Below are positions 7,949 through 16,762 of a stretch of DNA of 64,000 bases, piece after piece. The notes under the pieces are model-generated. The model ran no database searches. It was not told the origin of the DNA and saw only the letters and a program-made list of their open reading frames with translations. The stretch lies in contig CAVVZC010000003.1 of assembly GCA_963752565.1 (NCBI GenBank), positions 186,001 to 250,000 of the forward strand, written 5' to 3'. Position numbers and translations under genes: made by a program. The stretch's first letter is position 1. Each line of letters starts with the position of its first letter. Source of the stretch: UBA11574 sp963752565 (GTDB lineage: Bacteria > Desulfobacterota > Desulfobacteria > Desulfobacterales > UBA11574).

Positions 7949-8833
7949 CTATTTCTTAACAGTATATAAATTTCCATTTCCTTTCAGCTTCAACGCTTCA
8001 TCATACACCTTATTTTTAGAAAGGCCGTATTTTTGGGCAATAATTCTGGAAACCTCTGATATTTTGCCCCCTTTCTTCCCCAGTGCTTCAATCAATTCAG
8101 CGCGTATGACATCCTGTGAAACTTCTTTATTTTCTTCACAGCCTTTCACAAGAATCGTGCATTCACCTTTTACAGCCTGGCGATGGGATAACGAATCAAT
8201 GAGTTCTGATAAATGGCCTCTTACAAATTCTTCGTGCAGTTTGGTCATCTCTCTGCAAAACACGCCATATCTGTCACCCATTACATCGGCAAGTTCTTCC
8301 ATAAAAGCCAAAATGCGTCCAGGGCTCTCATAAAATATTAGGGTCCTTTTTTCATCAGCAAGTTCTTGAAGCTGTTTGAGTCGTTTTGCCTTTTTCTTGG
8401 CAGGAAACCCGATAAAAACAAAGGAATCGGTGGGCAACCCGGAAATGCTGAGTGCGGCAACCACAGCAGAAGCGCCGGGGATGGGTATGACCCTTATACC
8501 CTTTTCAACGGCACTTTGAAGAAGCATATAACCCGGGTCCGAAACTGTGGGTGTACCGGCATTCGATACCAGCGCTATGGATGATCCGGATTCTATCCGT
8601 TCAATTAATAGCGGTGTTCGCTCTTTTTCATTATGCTCATGGTAAGAAACCTGGTGGCTCTTGATATTATGGTATTTCAGCAACTTTCCCGTATGTCGTG
8701 TATCCTCTGCGGCGATAAGATCAACCTGGTCGAGGACATTTAGCGCCCTTAGGGTAATATCGTCCATGTTACCGATAGGGGTGGCCACAACATAAAGCAT
8801 TCCCTTACTTGGTGTGTTTTTTGTACTATCCAT
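7949..8833 (-). CDS. rsmI: 16S rRNA (cytidine-1402-2'-O)-methyltransferase
   Basis: RsmI methylates the ribose of C1402 in the ribosomal decoding centre. The protein shows the tetrapyrrole-methylase fold: LYVVATPIGNMDDITLRAL at the start, the AEDTRHTGKLL motif, SNAGTPTVSDPG and PIPGASAVVAALSISGLPTD, then FYESPGRI, all family hallmarks. The start at MDSTKNT overlaps the yraN stop by a few bases (ATGGATAG); a second ATG 18 bases upstream would overlap more. It ends the conserved block rplS-rnhB-yraN-rsmI. Confidence 0.95.
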   Translation of the reverse strand: MDSTKNTPSKGMLYVVATPIGNMDDITLRALNVLDQVDLIAAEDTRHTGKLLKYHNIKSHQVSYHEHNEKERTPLLIERIESGSSIALVSNAGTPTVSDPGYMLLQSAVEKGIRVIPIPGASAVVAALSISGLPTDSFVFIGFPAKKKAKRLKQLQELADEKRTLIFYESPGRILAFMEELADVMGDRYGVFCREMTKLHEEFVRGHLSELIDSLSHRQAVKGECTILVKGCEENKEVSQDVIRAELIEALGKKGGKISEVSRIIAQKYGLSKNKVYDEALKLKGNGNLYTVKK

Positions 8834-9197
8834 AGGCGAGTTCAAAGGCATTTTTTATGATCTCTATCTGGGGATTGTCTTTTGCTGAACTTAGTGCAAC
8901 AACATCAAACCTGGCTTTGACATGGGTCTTTTTTGTGGCTTTAAGATAGTACAGGGCTACCATGGAGATTTTTCGCTGCTTTTTAGGGGTGACCGCCCAT
9001 TTGGGGTTTCCGAAAAGATTGGTCCTTCCGGCTTTGACTTCAACAAAAACCAGGGTCTTCTTTTCTTTTGCAATAATATCAATTTCCCCCAGTTTGTTTC
9101 GATAATTCTGCTCCAAAATTTTATATCCGTTTTTTTTAAGATAGCGCACGGCCAAGGACTCGCTTTCTTTACCGAATTGCTGCCGTTTATTTCGCAT
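8826..9197 (-). CDS. yraN: UPF0102 family protein YraN
   Basis: A 123-residue protein of the YraN family, an endonuclease-fold (PD-(D/E)xK-like) group of unresolved function. The motif GEIDIIAKEKKTLVFVEVK contains the D and E-x-K residues of that fold. It commonly lies between rnhB and other translation genes, as here. Length and start (MRNKRQQFG) match the family. It overlaps the rsmI start slightly, consistent with translational coupling. Confidence 0.93.
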   Translation of the reverse strand: MRNKRQQFGKESESLAVRYLKKNGYKILEQNYRNKLGEIDIIAKEKKTLVFVEVKAGRTNLFGNPKWAVTPKKQRKISMVALYYLKATKKTHVKARFDVVALSSAKDNPQIEIIKNAFELAYG

Positions 9198-9276
9198 TTT
9201 GGCACCCTTATCGTTTTACGAAATTAAACTCAGATTCTTAATACTCAAGTTTCTCACCCCAATATTGCCAAAAGGA

Positions 9277-9885
9277 TTACAGGTATTCCTTAACCCCCTT
9301 GAAGCTTCTTCTGTGAATCGGACAGCATCCGAATTTTTGGATCGCTTTTTTATGTGCCTTTGTGGGGTATCCTTTGTGTTTTTGGAATCCAAACTGAGGA
9401 TAATCCTGGTGGTATCTCTCCATCAATCTATCACGGGTTACTTTTGCAACGATTGACGCAGCTGCAATGGAAACACTAAGGGCATCACCCTTTGGTATCG
9501 CCTCCTGTGGCAGAGCTGACGAGATCAAAAATATGCCATCGATGAGTAGGCAATCCGGCTGGGGGGCAAGATTTTCAACTGCCATCGCCATGGACAAAAG
9601 AGCTGCTTGAAGGATGTTGATACGATCTATTTCAAACGGGTCAACGATTCCAATCCCAACGGAAACGGCAAGATCGTATATTGTTTCGTAAAGGTAATTA
9701 CGTTTTTTGGGAGTTATTTTTTTTGAATCGGATATTCCAGGAATCTGCAAAGATATCGGAATAATAACCGCCGCAGAAACCACCGGCCCGGCCAGGGGTC
9801 CCCGGCCGGCTTCATCAATACCTGCAATTCTTGAAAAGCCTTTTTGAAAGGCTTTTTTTTCGAATAACCACAGGTCTTGTCCCAT
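9277..9885 (-). CDS. rnhB: ribonuclease HII
   Basis: RNase HII removes ribonucleotides misincorporated in DNA and cleaves RNA-DNA hybrids. The 202-residue protein shows IAGIDEAGRGPLAGPVV with the first catalytic Asp and Glu, the third acidic residue in CLLIDGIF, and IAAASIVAKVTRDRLM. Length and order (rplS upstream, yraN downstream) are typical. A MITE-like repeat separates it from rplS. Confidence 0.96.
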   Translation of the reverse strand: MGQDLWLFEKKAFQKGFSRIAGIDEAGRGPLAGPVVSAAVIIPISLQIPGISDSKKITPKKRNYLYETIYDLAVSVGIGIVDPFEIDRINILQAALLSMAMAVENLAPQPDCLLIDGIFLISSALPQEAIPKGDALSVSIAAASIVAKVTRDRLMERYHQDYPQFGFQKHKGYPTKAHKKAIQKFGCCPIHRRSFKGVKEYL

Positions 9886-9907
9886 GAGTTCTCAGCAGAT
9901 AACAACT

Positions 9908-10051
9908 TGAGACCTTTGCAAAACGTCCCTTTTTGCCCAATTTCTGTGTCATGCTCAAATTTTAATCCTCAAAATACTCCGTGTATTCCTGTGGTTAAAA
10001 TTTTCGCCTTCCTTGAACTTGAACAAAAATTAACGTTTTTCAAAGGCCTCA
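9908..10051. mobile_element. MITE-like repeat, copy 1
   Basis: About 144 bases bounded by terminal inverted repeats TGAGACCTTTGCAAAACG and CGTTTTTCAAAGGCCTCA (one or two mismatches). The interior is nearly the same as the copy at 11833 and encodes nothing. It lies between rplS and rnhB. No clear target duplication is visible. A solo right end (CAAAGGTCTCA) also lies at 34971-34981. Confidence 0.75.
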
Positions 10052-10069
10052 ACCTGAATGTGTTGTCTA

Positions 10070-10417
10070 TTAATTGATACGACGTTCTTTTATTCTTGCT
10101 GCTTTGCCCCTTAGTTTGCGCAGATAATAGATTTTTGACCGTCGCACACGTCCGTGAGAAATGATTTCTATTTTATCAATCACAGGGGAATGCAGCGGGA
10201 AAATACGTTCAACCCCTATGCCGTATGAAACCTTCCGAACGGTAAATGTCGCATGGACTCCGCCGCCCCGTTTGCTGATCACGACGCCTTGAAAAGCCTG
10301 GATACGCTCCTTTTCACCTTCTTTTATCTTTACATAAACTTTAACGGTATCTCCTGTGGCAAAACTAGGCAAATCAAGCCGCATCATCTCTCTTTGTAGC
10401 TGATCTAATCTTTCCAT
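10070..10417 (-). CDS. rplS: 50S ribosomal protein L19
   Basis: L19 sits at the interface of the two ribosomal subunits. The 115-residue protein has the family core GDTVKVYVKIKEGEKERIQ, FQGVVISKRGGG, ERIFPLHSP and the basic end KLRGKAARIKERR. The start at MERLDQLQ is chosen because GGAG lies six bases before that ATG; the ATG four codons upstream would place GGAG inside the gene. It is downstream of the SPOUT methylase in the translation operon. Confidence 0.97.
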   Translation of the reverse strand: MERLDQLQREMMRLDLPSFATGDTVKVYVKIKEGEKERIQAFQGVVISKRGGGVHATFTVRKVSYGIGVERIFPLHSPVIDKIEIISHGRVRRSKIYYLRKLRGKAARIKERRIN

Positions 10418-10460
10418 ATTTATCTCCAAAATAACATGTTAATTCAATCCCGACTGTATT

Positions 10461-11006
10461 TTATTCTTTTTTCCCAAAAACTCTGTCGAGAATGACCGCT
10501 GCAGCGGACCTTACAGACAGGTGATTGTAATCTGTATTCCCTAAAACGGGATCAAGAACGTAGTCGGCTTCAGCCATAAAATTTTCTGAAAGCCCCCATC
10601 CGGTACCCAGTATCAAGAGATACAAGGACCCATCTTGCAACATCTCATGGAACCGTTTAAAACTTATATTGCGGGGGCTGTGACCGGCGCTGGTCACAAC
10701 CGTTTTCGGAGAATCTCCGCCATTTTTATGTATATGTTCGATAACCTCATTCAGAGAATTTTTAATGACGATAAGTTTCAGCGCTTCTTTTCGTTTTGGA
10801 TTATATGTCGCGCCTGTTCCTTCTAACCAATGCGAAACAATTTTTTCAACCAGTTCTTTTTGGTCGGAGAGCGGTGTTACCACATAAAATGACCTTACGC
10901 CATATGTCTTTGCTGATCTGGATATATCATGCAGATCAAGGTTCGTTACCGCAGAAGCGATGATTTCGCCATGCTTATTGACCACCGGATAGTGCACCAG
11001 GGCCAT
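10461..11006 (-). CDS. SPOUT-type RNA methyltransferase (PF09936-like)
   Basis: This roughly 181-residue protein resembles the small SPOUT-superfamily RNA methylases that often lie between trmD and rplS. Landmarks are MALVHYPVVNKHGEIIASAV at the start, RSAKTYGVRSFYVVTP, and the knot-like end LLILGTGWGLSENFM ... LSVRSAAAVILDR. The ATG at MALVHY is chosen; a start 20 codons further upstream would overlap trmD more. The target nucleotide is not known from sequence. It overlaps the end of trmD, indicating tight coupling. Confidence 0.82.
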   Translation of the reverse strand: MALVHYPVVNKHGEIIASAVTNLDLHDISRSAKTYGVRSFYVVTPLSDQKELVEKIVSHWLEGTGATYNPKRKEALKLIVIKNSLNEVIEHIHKNGGDSPKTVVTSAGHSPRNISFKRFHEMLQDGSLYLLILGTGWGLSENFMAEADYVLDPVLGNTDYNHLSVRSAAAVILDRVFGKKE

Positions 11007-11763
11007 ATAAAGATTGGTTGTGTATGATTTTTTCAATATCAACACACCACTTTTTAAGAATTTCAATCTCCTGTTTGCTCAAGGCTCTGTTCTCCAACAA
11101 ATCCGGTCTTTTCAGAAACGTCCGGATCAGCGATGTTTCAAGCCTCCAGTTCTCAATTCTTTGGTGGTCTCCCGACAACAGAATTTCGGGGACATCATGT
11201 CCTTCAAAGCTTCTGGGTCGAGTATATTGTGCGTATTCTAAAACGCTACCTGAAAACGAATCCTTTTCAGCAGATTCTTTACCCCCGAGTATGCCGGGAA
11301 TCAGTCGGGTTACCGCATCGATAATTACCATGGAAGCCAACTCGCCTCCGGTAAGGACATAATCACCGATGGAAATTTCATCATCGATGAAATCGTGACA
11401 AATCCGTTCATCTACACCCTCGTAGCGACCGCAGATGAGAATAAGTCCCTCCGATAACGACAATTCATGAGCAACGCTCGAATCAAAACGTCGCCCCTGG
11501 GGTGTTAGCAGTATCTTTTTTGAAGAAGGTGCTTTTTGGATTGCTTCCCGGATAGCAGCGGCCAGCGGCTCGGGCTTCATGACCATTCCACACCCCCCGC
11601 CATATGGCCTGTCATCCGTCACACGATGCTTTCCTTCTGCAAAATTTCTAATATCTATGGCGGATACCCGAATTTTATTTCGGTCTATTGCTCTTCTGAT
11701 AATTCCATGTTCCCAAAAAGGATTAAACATTTCCGGGAAAATCGTAAGGGCTATGAAATTCAT
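10975..11763 (-). CDS. trmD: tRNA (guanine-37-N1)-methyltransferase
   Basis: TrmD methylates G37 next to the anticodon to prevent frameshifting. The 262-residue protein starts MNFIALTIFPEMFNPFWEHG and contains DDRPYGGGCGM, the knot motifs ICGRYEGVDERI and SIGDYVLTGGELA, and the C-terminal helical domain. Order rimM-trmD-rplS is the classical one; here a MITE-like repeat separates it from rimM. Intact. Confidence 0.97.
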   Translation of the reverse strand: MNFIALTIFPEMFNPFWEHGIIRRAIDRNKIRVSAIDIRNFAEGKHRVTDDRPYGGGCGMVMKPEPLAAAIREAIQKAPSSKKILLTPQGRRFDSSVAHELSLSEGLILICGRYEGVDERICHDFIDDEISIGDYVLTGGELASMVIIDAVTRLIPGILGGKESAEKDSFSGSVLEYAQYTRPRSFEGHDVPEILLSGDHQRIENWRLETSLIRTFLKRPDLLENRALSKQEIEILKKWCVDIEKIIHNQSLYGPGALSGGQ

Positions 11764-11832
11764 CCCTATTACATTGCCTGTTATCGGTGTGTGGACGTGG
11801 ATATAAAGTATCTCAATACAGCATTAAGATTT

Positions 11833-11999
11833 TGAGACCTTTGCAAAACACCCCTTTTTGCACAATTTCTGCGTCCCCGATGATCGGGATTTATCAACAG
11901 GCTCAAATTTTAATCCTCAAAATACTCAATGTATTTCTTCGGTTAAAAATTTCGCCTTCCTTGAACTTGAACAAAAGTGAGCATTTTTCAAAGGTCTCA
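11833..11999. mobile_element. MITE-like repeat, copy 2
   Basis: About 167 bases with perfect 11-base terminal inverted repeats TGAGACCTTTG and CAAAGGTCTCA. It matches the copy at 9908 apart from an internal insertion of about 25 bases containing CCCGATGATCGGG, itself a small palindrome. It lies directly between the rimM stop and trmD and codes for nothing. Confidence 0.8.
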
Positions 12000-12001
12000 T
12001 T

Positions 12002-12544
12002 TCACAACCCTTCGGGCAAATCCACACGCATCGTTTTGTTCTCGAAATCTATTTCTAACACCACCGATTCAATGGCCGGAATCAGTATTTCAGTGCTATC
12101 ATCTTTCGTTCGATTTTTGACGATATATACGTCGTTGCTGCCGGTTGCCATTATCGATTCAACACGGCCGATGTATTTATTATCGGCTGTAAAAACTGAG
12201 AGCCCGATAATGTCTACCCAGTAATAGACGCCTTCTTCGAGTTTAGGAAGATCGATCCGTTCGATGAAAAGCTCGGCTCCGATCAGGGTTTTGGCCGTGT
12301 TACGGTCTTCAATACCTTTAAATGATAGAAGGATGGATTTGCCGTGAGGTTTGGCCCATTTTATAGAAAAATGTTTTTCTGTTTTTCCGGCAAGGATGAC
12401 AAGGATCAAACTACCTGGCTTGAAAACGGACACGGATTCAGCGTAAGAATGGACCTTAAGGTTCCCTTTTACGCCGTGAGCGCCTACGATTTTGCCAACA
12501 GGAAGAAACCCATCTTTTCCCACAGTGCTATTCGATAATTTCAA
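12002..12544 (-). CDS. rimM: 16S rRNA processing protein RimM
   Basis: RimM binds ribosomal protein S19 and helps mature the 30S head. The protein shows the N-terminal barrel start FLPVGKIVGAHGVKGNLKV and the C-terminal PRC-barrel with YYWVDIIGLSVFTADNKYIG and a final LPEGL. There is no ATG at the front: the TTG at 12544 overlaps the khpA stop, and a GTG at 12523 lies just after it; either could be used. Intact. Confidence 0.95.
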   Translation of the reverse strand: MKLSNSTVGKDGFLPVGKIVGAHGVKGNLKVHSYAESVSVFKPGSLILVILAGKTEKHFSIKWAKPHGKSILLSFKGIEDRNTAKTLIGAELFIERIDLPKLEEGVYYWVDIIGLSVFTADNKYIGRVESIMATGSNDVYIVKNRTKDDSTEILIPAIESVVLEIDFENKTMRVDLPEGL

Positions 12545-12758
12545 GAACCGATCGTTTTTTTAATTTGGCAGAAGCAGCGCTTAATATGGTCCGCATGGCC
12601 CGTGCCGTTCGGCCCTGTTTACCAATCACCTTTCCCAAGTCCTCTTTGGCCACTTTGAGTTCTAATACCGAGGTCTGGTTACCTTCTACCTCTGTAACTT
12701 CAACCAGTTCTGGATTGTCCACCAACGCCTGAGCAATATATTTAATCATCTCTTTCAT
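12528..12758 (-). CDS. khpA: KH-domain RNA-binding protein KhpA
   Basis: A 76-residue single KH-domain protein of the YlqC/KhpA group. The RNA-contacting GxxG loop is in LGKVIGKQGRTARAMRTIL. Such proteins bind RNA, often with KhpB, and usually lie between rpsP and rimM, as here. A GGAGATGGAG stretch precedes the ATG. Its end overlaps the possible rimM TTG start. Confidence 0.93.
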   Translation of the reverse strand: MKEMIKYIAQALVDNPELVEVTEVEGNQTSVLELKVAKEDLGKVIGKQGRTARAMRTILSAASAKLKKRSVLEIIE

Positions 12759-12803
12759 AGCTCCATCTCCTTTGTTGGCCTATGAGCGTTAGAGGTAAAG
12801 ATA

Positions 12804-13058
12804 CTATGCAAGTTTAGCAAAAAAACCTTCTTTTTTCAAAAGGCTTTTTACAGTGTCTGTAAGAATTGCGCCTTGATCAATCCAGTACTTAATTCTTTCT
12901 TGTTTTAGAACGACTCTGGCCGGATCTAACAACGGATTGTATGTGCCGACATTTTCCAGGAATCTACCATCACGAGGGCATTTGCTGTCAGCCACGACAA
13001 TTCGATAAAAGGGTCTTTTTTTTGCGCCGTGCCTGGCCAATCTGATTTTAACTGACAT
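12804..13058 (-). CDS. rpsP: 30S ribosomal protein S16
   Basis: An 84-residue S16 with MSVKIRLARHGAKKRPFYRI and DGRFLENVGTYNPL. The ATG at MSVKIR has a GGAGAAA ribosome site; the longer frame upstream would overlap the ffh end. First ribosomal gene of the ffh-rpsP-khpA-rimM-trmD-rplS string. Confidence 0.97.
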   Translation of the reverse strand: MSVKIRLARHGAKKRPFYRIVVADSKCPRDGRFLENVGTYNPLLDPARVVLKQERIKYWIDQGAILTDTVKSLLKKEGFFAKLA

Positions 13059-13071
13059 ATAAATTTCTCCT

Positions 13072-14403
13072 TCAAAACGACGGCATTCCCGCGCCAAACC
13101 CGCGCATGCCACCTTTGTTTATTTTTTTAATCATTTTCATAACCTGATTATAATTCTTAAGCAATTTATTTATATCCTGTACACTGGTTCCGCTTCCTTT
13201 GGCAATTCTTTTACGGCGGCTTCCCTTGATTAACGTATGCTGTCGCCGTTCCTGTGGTGTCATGGAATTTATGATCGCTTCGATCTTAATAAGTTCTTTA
13301 TCGTCAACTTCTAAGTTTTTGAGTTGCTTCATCTGGTTCATGCCGGGGATCAGTTTAATTATTTCCGACATAGAACCCATTTTCCTAACCTGAACCATTT
13401 GATCACGAAAATCTTCCAGTGTAAACGCATTTTTTCTTAATTTTTTTTCGAGTTCGGCTGCTTTCTTCTCGTCAACGACAGACTGAGCCTTTTCTATTAT
13501 GGTGAGGACGTCACCCATTCCAAGAATCCTTGAAGACATCCTATCAGGATGAAACGGCTCCAGATCACTCAGTTTTTCACCAACACCAACAAATTTTATG
13601 GGTTTGTTGGTTATGGATTTGATAGACAGGGCTGCTCCGCCACGCGCATCACCATCCATCTTTGTGAGGACAACACCACCAATATCAAGGGTGTTGTTGA
13701 ATGACTTGGCAATATTTACAGCATCCTGACCTGTCATGGCGTCGGCCACAAGAAGAATGTCCGAGGGTTTTACCGCATCTTTGATGTGGCAAAGCTCTTC
13801 CATCAACGCTTCGTCGATATGCAAACGGCCGGCAGTATCAATTAATATGGTATCGCATCCTGTCCGGTGTGCCGTTGTTCTTGCTTCCTGGCAAATTTGC
13901 ACCGGATTCATTTCCAGACGGGAAGGAAATACCGGAACAGATAATTGCTCACCCAGTTTATTTAACTGATCAATGGCGGCAGGACGATAAACATCTGCCG
14001 GAACCAGATAAGGCTTTCTTCCCTTTTTTTGCAAAAAAACGGCAAGCTTACCCGCTGTTGTTGTTTTACCGGATCCCTGTAGACCAACCAGCATTATCGA
14101 TACAGGCACAGAACCGGAGAGGTTCAGGTCTTCGAGTATGCCCCCCATTAGCTCTGTCAGCTCATCATTGACTATTTTTATGACCTGCTGACCGGGAGTT
14201 AGGCTTGACATGACCTCCTGGCCGAGCGCGCGCTCTTTAATACTGCTGATAAAACGTTTTACTACTCTGAAGTGAACATCGGCCTCGAGAAGCGCCATTC
14301 TGACTTCCCGAAGTCCTTCTTCGATATTTTTTTCCGTTAATTTGCCGTGCCCTTTGAGCTTTTTGAATACGGCATTCAGCTTATCGCTTAAATTATCAAA
14401 CAT
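13072..14403 (-). CDS. ffh: signal recognition particle protein Ffh
   Basis: Ffh binds 4.5S RNA and signal sequences and brings ribosomes to FtsY at the membrane. The 443-residue protein has the N domain, the GTPase G domain with GLQGSGKTTTAGKLA (G1), DTAGRLHID (G3) and TKMDGDARGGAAL (G4), and a methionine-rich M domain ending MRGFGAGMP. Its length is normal. It is the first gene of the minus-strand translation operon and divergent from rlmN; the 120-base gap should hold both promoters. Confidence 0.98.
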   Translation of the reverse strand: MFDNLSDKLNAVFKKLKGHGKLTEKNIEEGLREVRMALLEADVHFRVVKRFISSIKERALGQEVMSSLTPGQQVIKIVNDELTELMGGILEDLNLSGSVPVSIMLVGLQGSGKTTTAGKLAVFLQKKGRKPYLVPADVYRPAAIDQLNKLGEQLSVPVFPSRLEMNPVQICQEARTTAHRTGCDTILIDTAGRLHIDEALMEELCHIKDAVKPSDILLVADAMTGQDAVNIAKSFNNTLDIGGVVLTKMDGDARGGAALSIKSITNKPIKFVGVGEKLSDLEPFHPDRMSSRILGMGDVLTIIEKAQSVVDEKKAAELEKKLRKNAFTLEDFRDQMVQVRKMGSMSEIIKLIPGMNQMKQLKNLEVDDKELIKIEAIINSMTPQERRQHTLIKGSRRKRIAKGSGTSVQDINKLLKNYNQVMKMIKKINKGGMRGFGAGMPSF

Positions 14404-14523
14404 AAAAGTACCAATAAAATCTTAATTTTAAAAACCTTGAACGTAATCGTAAAACAATGCTATGTCAAGATTTAATAAAATCATCGCACGATTTTACTAA
14501 ATTAGATTCATATAACACAAACC

Positions 14524-15585
14524 ATGAGCACTATTTTACCAAAAACAGACATCAAAGAACTCGCAAGGGATGAGCTAATTTTATGGCTTAAATACAAGGA
14601 TATCAAGTCTTATCGAGCCAATCAGATCCTAAAATGGATCTATCTTCGACAAGCAGATACATTTGACGTGATGACCGATGTTAAAAAGGAGATCAGAAAG
14701 CGACTTTCGCAACATTTTTATATCCATCGGCTTGAAAAGGCACGTGTCGAAACATCACGGGATGGTTCGAAGAAGTATCTTTTTAAACTCAGCGATGGCA
14801 AATATGTCGAAAGTGTGCTCATTCCGGAAAAGGATTATTATACACTCTGCATATCGAGTCAGGTCGGCTGCGCACAAGGCTGTCTATTTTGCCTTACTGC
14901 AAAGGGGGGGTTTATAAGAAATCTCACAAAAGGCGAAATCATTGCTCAAGTTCGCGATGTTGCATACGATATCGGCGGGTCAAAACGGCTCACCAATATT
15001 GTAATGATGGGAATGGGAGAGCCTCTGGCCAATCTTTCCAATGTTGTCGGTGCAATTAACATCATTACCGACAGGGACATCGGGCTTGGGTTTTCAAGCC
15101 GCAGACTGACAGTCTCAACATCAGGTCTTGTTCCAAAGCTTTCCGATTTGGGGCGCGAAACAACGGTTAATCTGGCAATTTCATTAAACGCCACAGAGGA
15201 CAAGACCCGCGATATACTGATGCCCATCAATCGAAAATACCCTATAGAAAGCCTTCTCAATGCCTGTGCCAGGTATCCTTTAATGCCCCGCCGAAAAATC
15301 ACGTTTGAATATATTCTGTTAAAAGGGATCAACGATTCTGAAGAAGACGCAAAACGCCTGGTCAGATTGCTGAAACCGATACGGGCTAAAGTTAATCTTA
15401 TCCCCTTTAACACCTATCAAGAGAGTAAATTTGAGTGTCCGGAAGAATCTGTGATCCTTCATTTCAAGGACATTTTGAACAAAAATAATTATACGGCCAT
15501 TATTCGTCACAGCAAAGGTCAAGACATTTCCGCGGCTTGTGGTCAGCTCAGTGCGAATATGATATTACCTAAACTGAGCGTTTAA
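14524..15585 (+). CDS. rlmN: dual-specificity 23S rRNA/tRNA adenine-C2 methyltransferase RlmN
   Basis: RlmN is a radical-SAM enzyme methylating A2503 of 23S rRNA and A37 of some tRNAs. The FeS motif CAQGCLFC lies near residue 120, the SAM-binding GMGEPLAN follows, and the catalytic cysteines are the one in the C-terminal SAACGQL and one in the domain core. The 353 residues are typical. Its last codons (PKLSV and stop) coincide with a copy of a dispersed repeat end (reverse of AAACGCTCAGTTTAGG), so the C-terminus appears to have been shaped by a repeat. Confidence 0.96.
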   Translation: MSTILPKTDIKELARDELILWLKYKDIKSYRANQILKWIYLRQADTFDVMTDVKKEIRKRLSQHFYIHRLEKARVETSRDGSKKYLFKLSDGKYVESVLIPEKDYYTLCISSQVGCAQGCLFCLTAKGGFIRNLTKGEIIAQVRDVAYDIGGSKRLTNIVMMGMGEPLANLSNVVGAINIITDRDIGLGFSSRRLTVSTSGLVPKLSDLGRETTVNLAISLNATEDKTRDILMPINRKYPIESLLNACARYPLMPRRKITFEYILLKGINDSEEDAKRLVRLLKPIRAKVNLIPFNTYQESKFECPEESVILHFKDILNKNNYTAIIRHSKGQDISAACGQLSANMILPKLSV

Positions 15586-15640
15586 AATCCGGTACGGGAT
15601 CTTGCGACCGGCAAACTCGACAATCGCTCAATTTAGGTGT
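15567..15640. repeat. dispersed repeat R, partial copies
   Basis: Bases 15567-15589 carry a short core-less form of repeat family R in reverse, overlapping the rlmN stop codon. Bases 15590-15638 carry one arm of the long form (GGGATCTTGCGACCGGCAAA, then CTCGACAATCGCTCAATTTA), matching the right part of the copy at 21163. Confidence 0.65.
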
Positions 15641-15667
15641 TCTAGTGGTTGGCAGATGATCGTTCAG

Positions 15668-16666
15668 TTACTGTACCAGAAGGTGCTTGATTTCGTTCGG
15701 CGGAACACCGATGACTCGGACGATCTCATGCCCTTGGGGCGTGTTCACCGCAACTTCAACCGGGGTGATTTCCGGAGCCTTACTATAGCCCACACATATG
15801 GAAGCTGCCAGTATCCTGACTTCCTTGCCGCCATCGTTCGGTATTAAAACGATGGGGCCTGGAATTTTTTTTATTTTGATAATGGTGTCCAATTTCGGGT
15901 CATAGTATTTTTTTATATTTTCATTATCTTTCTGGGTTCGCCCCACGATAATTTTTGAGGTGTCGTTTAAGCGTATATGTCGTCCATATTTTAAAAGATG
16001 AAGCTCCCTTTCGGCATAGGCATCCTGGTGGTCAAAAAGATCCTTGAGTCGTGATGCATACCCTTTATCTGTTAGAAGACAGCCTCCGGCAGGGGACGAA
16101 TAGTTCGCAATTCCAAATTCTTTGGCGAGTTTTATCTGAGGCTTTCGGGATCTCCCTGATATGTCCAGCAGTAGATCTCTATTTACCATCCCCTGTTGTT
16201 CGGGCATGGTTTCAGCAAGCCTTTTAGCGCTTAAAGGGCGCAAAATATAACCTTCAAAGCCGGATTGTTTTTCTACATAGCGGAGAGAATTCATGGTTTG
16301 AGACATGGGACGCTGACCCAGCACTTCGCCGCTGAAAAGAAAATCAAACCCTTTTTCTTTCATTATCCTTCCCGCCAGGTTGAACATCAACGCGTGACAG
16401 TCCATACATGGATTCATATGCTTCCCATAGCCACAACGCGGATTTATCAGCATCTTCAGATAGATCGGTGTTATATTTTTAACGATGAGCGGTATTCCGG
16501 TAGTTTTGGACGCCTGTTTGGCCTTTTCAGATGAAAAAAACGGTGTTTCAAAGGTTACCCACTGGACCTCTATTCCCTGTTTTCGAAGCAGCATGGCTGA
16601 CAGCATGCTGTCCAATCCGCCGGAACAAAGCCCTAAAGCGCTCACTTTTTTTAAAGATAGATTCAT
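15668..16666 (-). CDS. PP-loop ATPase, tRNA thiouridylase-like
   Basis: The protein (332 residues from MNLSLKK) opens with a PP-loop for ATP binding, LCSGGLDSMLSAMLLRKQG, and later has CGYGKHMNPCMDCHALMFNL with conserved cysteines, FLFSGEVLGQRPMSQT and SPAGGCLLTDKGY. These resemble the N-type PP-loop domain of MnmA/ThiI-related sulfur-transfer enzymes, so modification of a tRNA base is likely, but the exact nucleotide is not established. The start at MNLSLKK is preferred over an ATG 15 codons upstream. It is divergent from nth. Confidence 0.7.
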   Translation of the reverse strand: MNLSLKKVSALGLCSGGLDSMLSAMLLRKQGIEVQWVTFETPFFSSEKAKQASKTTGIPLIVKNITPIYLKMLINPRCGYGKHMNPCMDCHALMFNLAGRIMKEKGFDFLFSGEVLGQRPMSQTMNSLRYVEKQSGFEGYILRPLSAKRLAETMPEQQGMVNRDLLLDISGRSRKPQIKLAKEFGIANYSSPAGGCLLTDKGYASRLKDLFDHQDAYAERELHLLKYGRHIRLNDTSKIIVGRTQKDNENIKKYYDPKLDTIIKIKKIPGPIVLIPNDGGKEVRILAASICVGYSKAPEITPVEVAVNTPQGHEIVRVIGVPPNEIKHLLVQ

Positions 16667-16762
16667 GATATACAGAGACTCAAAAATGACGAGTAAAGAA
16701 TCCTTGCCCATAGGGCCAGGTTTTAAAGAATCAAATAAAAATAAATCTTAAAAGGATCTACA

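Noticed and set aside
9886..10069. 66-residue plus-strand ORF over the rnhB/rplS gap
   Set aside because: It is produced by the MITE-like repeat, has no ribosome site and is not kept in the second copy.
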